Part shown: piece by piece, positions 6,653-10,160 of the stretch
Layout: each line of letters starts with the position of its first letter
Numbering within the stretch: position 1 is the stretch's first letter
Source: RGIG250 sp045616885
GTDB taxonomy: Bacteria > Bacillota > Negativicutes > Selenomonadales > Selenomonadaceae
Length of the DNA stretch: 10,160 bases
Assembly: GCA_045616885.1 (NCBI GenBank)
Contig: JAZLHS010000003.1
Span: 1-10,160 of the forward strand
Reading direction: 5' to 3'
Notes under the pieces: generated by a model
Database searches by the model: none
Told to the model about the DNA's origin: nothing
Seen by the model: only the letters and a program-made list of their open reading frames with translations
Made by a program: the position numbers and the translations under genes

Positions 6653-7443
6653 TACAGCTGACCTCCTATCTCCATAGTTCCACGCTGGGTGAGAACCTTA
6701 GCCAGATGGGTGCGGTATTCGGCACTGCCGCGGTTGTTGCTTTCGGTCTTTACGGCGGCAGCTGCGGCAGCGGCAAACCTTTCGGCACTCTCCGTCGTGA
6801 TACCGCCGGAGAGAATCCCGTCTGTGTCCTCCACCATAACAGCAACGCCGGGACGGGCGCCGATGGCAGCCCGATACTCGCCGTTAACCTTCGACACGGC
6901 ACAGGTAAGAACCGGGAAGTCGGTGCGCTGGATGCGCATTGCCTGATAGCTGATGGCAAGGGGCTGCTTCTTTACGATAATCCGGACGAGAACATCCCGG
7001 TCGTATTTCATTCTGGCAAATTCCGCAAGGGGGATGATGCCGCCCTTGTGCATTTCAACATAGGTGTCCATAGCCTGAAAAATTGTGACCACATCGGAGA
7101 AGCCGAAGCGGCCGTAGATGCTGCCGCCGACAGTTGCTCCGTTGCGGAACTGGATTCCCACGATGTCCTGAACAGCCTTTTTCATGCAGTTCTTTGTGTA
7201 GGCGTTGAGGCCGGGATGAGTTTCCAGCTGACGGAGAGTGACCATAGCTCCGATAGAGAACTCGGTCTCTGTTTCCTCAATTTTGTTCAGACCCAGGTCG
7301 CAGAGGTCAATCAATGTCATTACGGTGCGGCCGGTCATTCGCAGCCACATCATGCCGCCCATTATGCAGGCGGTCTTTTTTTGATTCAGCTCGTAAGCCT
7401 CATCGAGACTCTGAGCCCTTACATAGTTTTTGATTGTAAGCAT
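6652..7443 (-). CDS. FAD-binding middle subunit of the molybdenum hydroxylase
   Basis: This 263-residue subunit binds FAD and delivers electrons to the final acceptor. The first FAD loop is MGGMMWLRM (28-36), in place of the commoner GGTDL form. The second is FRNGATVGGS followed by GFSDV (99-118). A CO-dehydrogenase-type C-terminal domain covers about residues 160-262 and contains an alanine run (224-230). It is somewhat shorter than the usual roughly 280-300 residues, but both FAD loops are present. No 4Fe-4S insertion of the 4-hydroxybenzoyl-CoA reductase type is apparent. It is first in the operon. The ATG has only a GAGG 5 nt upstream, a weaker site than the two downstream genes have. The order FAD, 2Fe-2S, Mo is a common one for three-subunit members. 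Confidence 0.9.
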   Translation of the reverse strand: MLTIKNYVRAQSLDEAYELNQKKTACIMGGMMWLRMTGRTVMTLIDLCDLGLNKIEETETEFSIGAMVTLRQLETHPGLNAYTKNCMKKAVQDIVGIQFRNGATVGGSIYGRFGFSDVVTIFQAMDTYVEMHKGGIIPLAEFARMKYDRDVLVRIIVKKQPLAISYQAMRIQRTDFPVLTCAVSKVNGEYRAAIGARPGVAVMVEDTDGILSGGITTESAERFAAAAAAAVKTESNNRGSAEYRTHLAKVLTQRGTMEIGGQL

Positions 7444-7491
7444 AGGTACCTCACAGTTTCTGCATACCGATATAGATACTTTTATGGTGCT

Positions 7492-7520
7492 ATCATATCA
7501 CATTGCAGAATATCTTTGTA
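7492..7520 (-). promoter_or_regulatory. Candidate promoter of the hydroxylase operon (minus strand)
   Basis: On the minus strand an extended -10, TGATATGAT, has its hexamer TATGAT at 7497-7492. It has a 17-bp spacer and a weak -35, TACAAA (7520-7515). The start would be near 7485, giving a leader of roughly 40 nt. The extended TGn element makes up for the poor -35. The weak -35 would suit an activator, and one copy of the 11-bp repeat lies just upstream (7534-7544). Confidence 0.5.
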
Positions 7521-7533
7521 GGGGGGAGGAGAA

Positions 7534-7544
7534 CATTAGCGTTG
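7534..7544 (+). repeat. 11-bp direct repeat, copy 1 (candidate operator)
   Basis: CATTAGCGTTG occurs here and again at 7603-7613, 69 bp apart start to start. This copy lies upstream of both candidate promoters: about 54 bp before the minus-strand start and about 68 bp before the plus-strand start. An inverted CGTTG/CAACG pair (7540-7544 and 7559-7563) overlaps it. Function as a binding site is inferred from position and exact identity. Confidence 0.45.
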
Positions 7545-7570
7545 ACTTAATTTATAAACAACGAATTTTC

Positions 7571-7600
7571 TTGCAATTAACCGAAGTACTGCATTATACT
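7571..7600 (+). promoter_or_regulatory. Candidate promoter of the selenium-maturation operon
   Basis: TTGCAA (7571-7576, four of six consensus bases), an 18-bp spacer and TATACT (7595-7600, five of six) give a start near 7607, about 43 nt before the ATG at 7650. The start falls inside the second copy of the 11-bp repeat, where a bound protein would block initiation. A second -35-like TTGACT at 7542-7547 has no good -10 partner. Confidence 0.55.
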
Positions 7601-7602
7601 TT

Positions 7603-7613
7603 CATTAGCGTTG
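7603..7613 (+). repeat. 11-bp direct repeat, copy 2 (candidate operator)
   Basis: This is the second exact copy of CATTAGCGTTG, at the predicted transcription start of the plus-strand operon. The flanking bases differ from copy 1, so identity is limited to these 11 bp. That fits a short protein-binding site better than a recent duplication. Confidence 0.45.
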
Positions 7614-7649
7614 TGCTTTTGAAGATACAATGAAAATTTGGAGCGACAG

Positions 7650-8780
7650 ATGATTTACTTTGATAACGCTGCCACCACAATGCCGAAGCCTGCCTGTGTC
7701 ACGGAGGCGGTGGTTGCTGCTATGAACAGCTTTGGCAACAGCGGCCGGGCTGCTCACGGTCAGTCAATGGATGCCTCCCGGACAATATACGAGGCGAGGG
7801 AAAGGCTGGCGAAGCTGTTCAACTGCCCACGGGCGAATAATGTGGTCTTTACCGCCAACTCCACCGAGGCATTGAACATTGCCATCCGCGGGTTACTGAA
7901 GCCCGGCGACCATGTTATCTCTACCGACTTGGAGCATAATTCCGTCCTGCGTCCCCTTTATGACTTGGCGGACAATGGAGTGGAGATTGATTTCTTATCG
8001 GCGGACAAGCAGGGGAATATAGATTATGATGATTTTACACGACTGCTGAAGAAGAATACAAAGGCAGTAGTCTGTACTCATGCCTCAAACTTGACAGGAA
8101 ACCTGCTGGATATAAAGAGGATAGGTCGCTTTGCGGCGGAGCATGACCTGCTGTTCATCGTGGATGCTTCCCAGACGGCGGGGGTATTTCCTATAGATAT
8201 GAGGGTCATGAATATCTCGGTACTTTGCTTCACCGGGCATAAATCTCTTTTGGGGCCTCAGGGTACCGGCGGTCTCTGTGTCGCTGACGGCGTGGAGATA
8301 AGGCCGCTGAAAAGCGGCGGTACCGGAGTCCGGACTTATCTCCGACATCAGCCGGAGGAGCTTCCAACAAGACTGGAAGCAGGGACGCTGAACGGCCACG
8401 GCATTGCCGGATTGCTGGCAGCACTGAATTATATAGACGAAATCGGCTGCGAAAATATCAGAGCTAAGGAATCAGGCTTGATGAAAAGGTTTTATGAGGG
8501 AGTACGGGAAATCCCCGGCATGAAAATCTATGGTGATTTCGGTCGGGAGAAAGCCCCCATCGTATCTCTGAATTGGCAGGATGTGCCATCCGGAGAGCTG
8601 GCGGATGAGCTGGCTGAGGATTACGGCATTGCCACCAGAGCCGGGGCTCACTGTGCCCCACGGCTTCATGAAGCCCTGGGCACGAAAGAGCAGGGAGCTG
8701 TCCGCTTCAGCTTCGGCTATCACAACACGGTGGATGATGTGGACAGAGCGTTGGACGCTTTAAGGAAGATGTGCCAATGA
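7650..8780 (+). CDS. Cysteine desulfurase-family protein (EF2568 type), likely selenium/sulfur donor
   Basis: This 376-residue class-V, PLP-dependent aminotransferase-fold enzyme should release sulfur from cysteine or selenium from selenocysteine as an enzyme-bound persulfide or perselenide. It shows the N-terminal YFDNAATT (3-10), THASNLTG (143-150), the PLP region VDASQTAG (171-178), the Schiff-base lysine in TGHKSLLGPQG (Lys198), and RAGAHCAP with the catalytic Cys335. This fits the am_tr_V_EF2568 group (TIGR01977), named after a gene of the Enterococcus faecalis selenium-dependent hydroxylase cluster. I chose ATG 7650 (start MIYFDNAATT) because GGAG lies 6 nt upstream; a TTG at 7638 would add four residues and place that GGAG inside the gene. 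It is first in an operon whose downstream genes all overlap. A role in supplying selenium rather than sulfur is inferred from its neighbours. Confidence 0.92.
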   Translation: MIYFDNAATTMPKPACVTEAVVAAMNSFGNSGRAAHGQSMDASRTIYEARERLAKLFNCPRANNVVFTANSTEALNIAIRGLLKPGDHVISTDLEHNSVLRPLYDLADNGVEIDFLSADKQGNIDYDDFTRLLKKNTKAVVCTHASNLTGNLLDIKRIGRFAAEHDLLFIVDASQTAGVFPIDMRVMNISVLCFTGHKSLLGPQGTGGLCVADGVEIRPLKSGGTGVRTYLRHQPEELPTRLEAGTLNGHGIAGLLAALNYIDEIGCENIRAKESGLMKRFYEGVREIPGMKIYGDFGREKAPIVSLNWQDVPSGELADELAEDYGIATRAGAHCAPRLHEALGTKEQGAVRFSFGYHNTVDDVDRALDALRKMCQ

Positions 8781-9013
8781 GAGAAAAGGAATTGTGCTTT
8801 GTGGTGACCTTCCACACCACTGCCGAGGCCATGGCTATAGAGAAGCTCTGCAAGAGGGAAGCCATTGAAGGAAAGCTTATCTCGGCTCCCCGCAGCGTAA
8901 GTGCCGACTGTGGCATCGCCTGGAGCTCTCCGGTAGTGCTGGCTGAGAGAATAAGGGATGCCGTGATGTCAGCGGGAATCGAGATTCAGGGCTTCCATGA
9001 GCTGTCGTTATGA
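8777..9013 (+). CDS. DUF3343 protein, putative Se/S carrier
   Basis: This small 78-residue protein matches DUF3343 (PF11823, described as a putative Se/S carrier-like family). It shows a ferredoxin-like alternation, FVVTFHTTAEAMAIEK near the start, and the conserved APRSVSADCGIA stretch with Cys45. That Cys is the likely site for a persulfide or perselenide handed over by the preceding desulfurase. Cys7 and Cys25 are also present. The ATG overlaps the desulfurase stop as ATGA (8777-8780), with AAGGA about 10 nt upstream; a GTG at 8771 would add two residues but has poorer support. Overlap on both sides implies coupled synthesis with the desulfurase and YqeC. The carrier role is inferred from family and context, not shown by the sequence. 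Confidence 0.85.
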   Translation: MREKELCFVVTFHTTAEAMAIEKLCKREAIEGKLISAPRSVSADCGIAWSSPVVLAERIRDAVMSAGIEIQGFHELSL

Positions 9014-9678
9014 GCAGATTGAGTGAATTGCTGGAGATTGCTCCCGGTGTCACGGCTATCATCGGCGGTGGTGGGAAAACCACCTTGATGATGACACTGG
9101 CGAAGGAGCTGTCGATGAAAGGCAAGGTCATTGTGACCACCTCTACGAAGATGCTGCCGCCGGATGATTGCCCGGTGCTGATAGAACCAACCGTCGCAGA
9201 AGTGACAGCGGCTTTGGCGAGCAGTCAGGTTGTCTGCATTGGGTCGAGAAGCGGCGAGAAGCTATCGGCTCCATCACTTGATTTTTCAGAGCTCAGTCGA
9301 CTGGCTGACTATGTGCTGGCAGAAGCCGACGGCAGCCGTCAGCTGCCATTGAAGGCTCATGCCGAGCACGAGCCGGTAATTCCGGCTGAGGCAAATCAGC
9401 GTATCTATGTCATCGGCATCGACTGTATCGGTGGCAGACTGTCGGAGGTCTGCCATCGGCCGGAGCTTTTTGCAGAGCTGAATGACTGCAGTGAGAATGA
9501 ATCGGTGACGGCGGAGCTGGTGGCGGCAGCTGTGACAAAGGAAAAGCTTGCCGACCGCTATTTTATCAACAAAGCAGATGATAATGATGGTATGAAAAAA
9601 GCCGCCGATTTGTCAGCTCTGCTTGACAGGCCGACGGTAATCGGTAGTCTGCATAAGGGAGAATACAAATGCTTGTAG
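9010..9678 (+). CDS. yqeC: YqeC, selenium-dependent molybdenum hydroxylase accessory protein
   Basis: This 222-residue P-loop NTPase of the YqeC family (TIGR03172) is associated with selenium cofactor biosynthesis for molybdenum hydroxylases. It shows a Walker A loop GGGGKTT (19-25), VTTSTKM (42-48), LAEADGSRQLPLKA (103-116) and a C-terminal INKAD (186-190) that resembles the NKxD base-recognition motif of GTPases. Length is normal for the family. The ATG overlaps the preceding stop (ATGA, 9010-9013), so translation is probably coupled. The precise reaction of YqeC is not established; a nucleotide-dependent step in maturing or inserting the labile selenium ligand is the family-level inference. 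Confidence 0.93.
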   Translation: MSRLSELLEIAPGVTAIIGGGGKTTLMMTLAKELSMKGKVIVTTSTKMLPPDDCPVLIEPTVAEVTAALASSQVVCIGSRSGEKLSAPSLDFSELSRLADYVLAEADGSRQLPLKAHAEHEPVIPAEANQRIYVIGIDCIGGRLSEVCHRPELFAELNDCSENESVTAELVAAAVTKEKLADRYFINKADDNDGMKKAADLSALLDRPTVIGSLHKGEYKCL

Positions 9679-10160
9679 TAATAAAAGGAGCCGGTGACCT
9701 GGCCAGCGGTATTGCTTTGCGGCTGCTGAGAAGCGGTATCAGGGTGGTTATGACGGATTTGGAAAAGCCTTGGGCTATTCGCCGCAGTGTTGCCTTCTGT
9801 GAAGCAAACCGGCTGGGTGAAATCACTGTGGAAGATGTCACCGCAAAACACGCTGGGGATTGTGAAGAGGCAAGACGACTTATTGCCACCGGATTTCTGC
9901 CGGTGCTGGCTGATCCTGATGGCAGCTGTATCAGAGAACTGAAACCCGATGCGGTTGTAGATGCCATACTGGCCAAGAAAAATCTCGGGACGAAGATTAC
10001 CGATGCTCCGGTGGTCATCGGGGTAGGCCCCGGCTTCACGGCAGGAGAGGACTGTCACGCTGTGGTAGAGACCATGCGAGGTCATACTCTTGGCCGGGTG
10101 ATTTACAAGGGGGCGGCGCTGCCCAACACAAACATTCCGGGCTTAATCGGCGGCTTTGCC
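9669..10160 (+). CDS. yqeB: YqeB, selenium-dependent molybdenum hydroxylase system protein (3' truncated)
   Basis: The first 164 codons are present and the frame is open to the window end. The N-terminal VIKGAGDLASGIALRLL looks like a Rossmann-type nucleotide-binding beginning with the GAGDLASG hallmark of the YqeB/EF2563 family (TIGR03309). VGPGFTAGEDCHAVVETMRGH (118-138) and the GxVIYKGAALPNT region are also typical. The full protein is usually about 260-270 residues, so roughly 100 residues lie outside. The start overlaps yqeC by 10 bases; AAGGGAG 7 nt upstream of the ATG supports it. With YqeC and the desulfurase it forms the marker set for labile-selenium (non-selenocysteine) use. Its biochemical role is unknown. 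Confidence 0.94.
   Translation, partial: MLVVIKGAGDLASGIALRLLRSGIRVVMTDLEKPWAIRRSVAFCEANRLGEITVEDVTAKHAGDCEEARRLIATGFLPVLADPDGSCIRELKPDAVVDAILAKKNLGTKITDAPVVIGVGPGFTAGEDCHAVVETMRGHTLGRVIYKGAALPNTNIPGLIGGFA

Noticed and set aside
7430..7633. Possible small protein upstream of the desulfurase, with GGAGGAG near 7524-7530
   Set aside because: The frame starts inside the FAD-subunit gene on the other strand, and after the purine-rich GGAGGAG there is only an ATT, not a normal start. The in-frame Ile-Ser-Val repeats simply reflect the 11-bp DNA repeat spaced by a multiple of three.
7638..7649. TTG start giving a four-residue N-terminal extension of the desulfurase
   Set aside because: The GGAG at 7640-7643 is well placed for the ATG at 7650, and family members begin at or near the YFDNAATT motif.
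7650..9013. In-frame TGA selenocysteine codons, given the selenium context
   Set aside because: All genes here read to single natural stops with family-normal lengths, and no family motif continues past a TGA. The system uses a labile selenium ligand rather than selenocysteine.

Overview
The window (about half G+C by eye) looks like chromosomal DNA of an anaerobic, low-to-mid GC member of the Bacillota. The Negativicutes are a reasonable guess, because of the Amt-PII fusion, the iron-sulfur PurF with a propeptide, and a labile-selenium molybdenum hydroxylase locus. The taxonomic guess rests on gene content only. No phage, transposase, rRNA, tRNA or CRISPR is visible.

Left part, plus strand (1-3570). 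The window opens in the last codons of a 4Fe-4S ferredoxin-type gene. Next is a short intergenic region with a good sigma-70-type promoter, followed immediately by a perfect 16-bp intrinsic terminator. The first complete gene is an ammonium transporter with a PII signalling domain fused to its C-terminus. A short spacer with a compact hairpin separates it from purF, the first committed enzyme of purine synthesis. purF ends at a strong terminator.

Convergent junction (3571-3877). This stretch holds the purF terminator and a roughly 110-bp complex palindrome made of nested hairpins, probably one copy of a dispersed repeat. Nothing in it looks coding.

Right part (3878-10160). A divergent locus matches the selenium-dependent molybdenum hydroxylase (SDMH) system. 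On the minus strand a tightly coupled three-gene operon encodes the FAD, 2Fe-2S and molybdopterin subunits of a xanthine dehydrogenase-family enzyme. On the plus strand, from a shared roughly 200-bp regulatory region, runs an overlapping operon: an EF2568-type cysteine desulfurase/selenocysteine lyase homologue, a small DUF3343 (Se/S carrier-like) protein, the P-loop protein YqeC, and the start of YqeB, which runs off the window. In family terms, the plus-strand genes would mobilise selenium and install it in the cofactor of the enzyme encoded on the minus strand. The spacer carries opposed promoters and an exact 11-bp direct repeat that could be the operator coordinating the two operons.

Main points of interest are the divergent hydroxylase/maturation locus with its candidate operator, the terminator placed directly behind the promoter of the transporter, the loss of the uridylylation tyrosine in the fused PII domain, the active-site substitutions in the molybdenum subunit, and the palindromic element.
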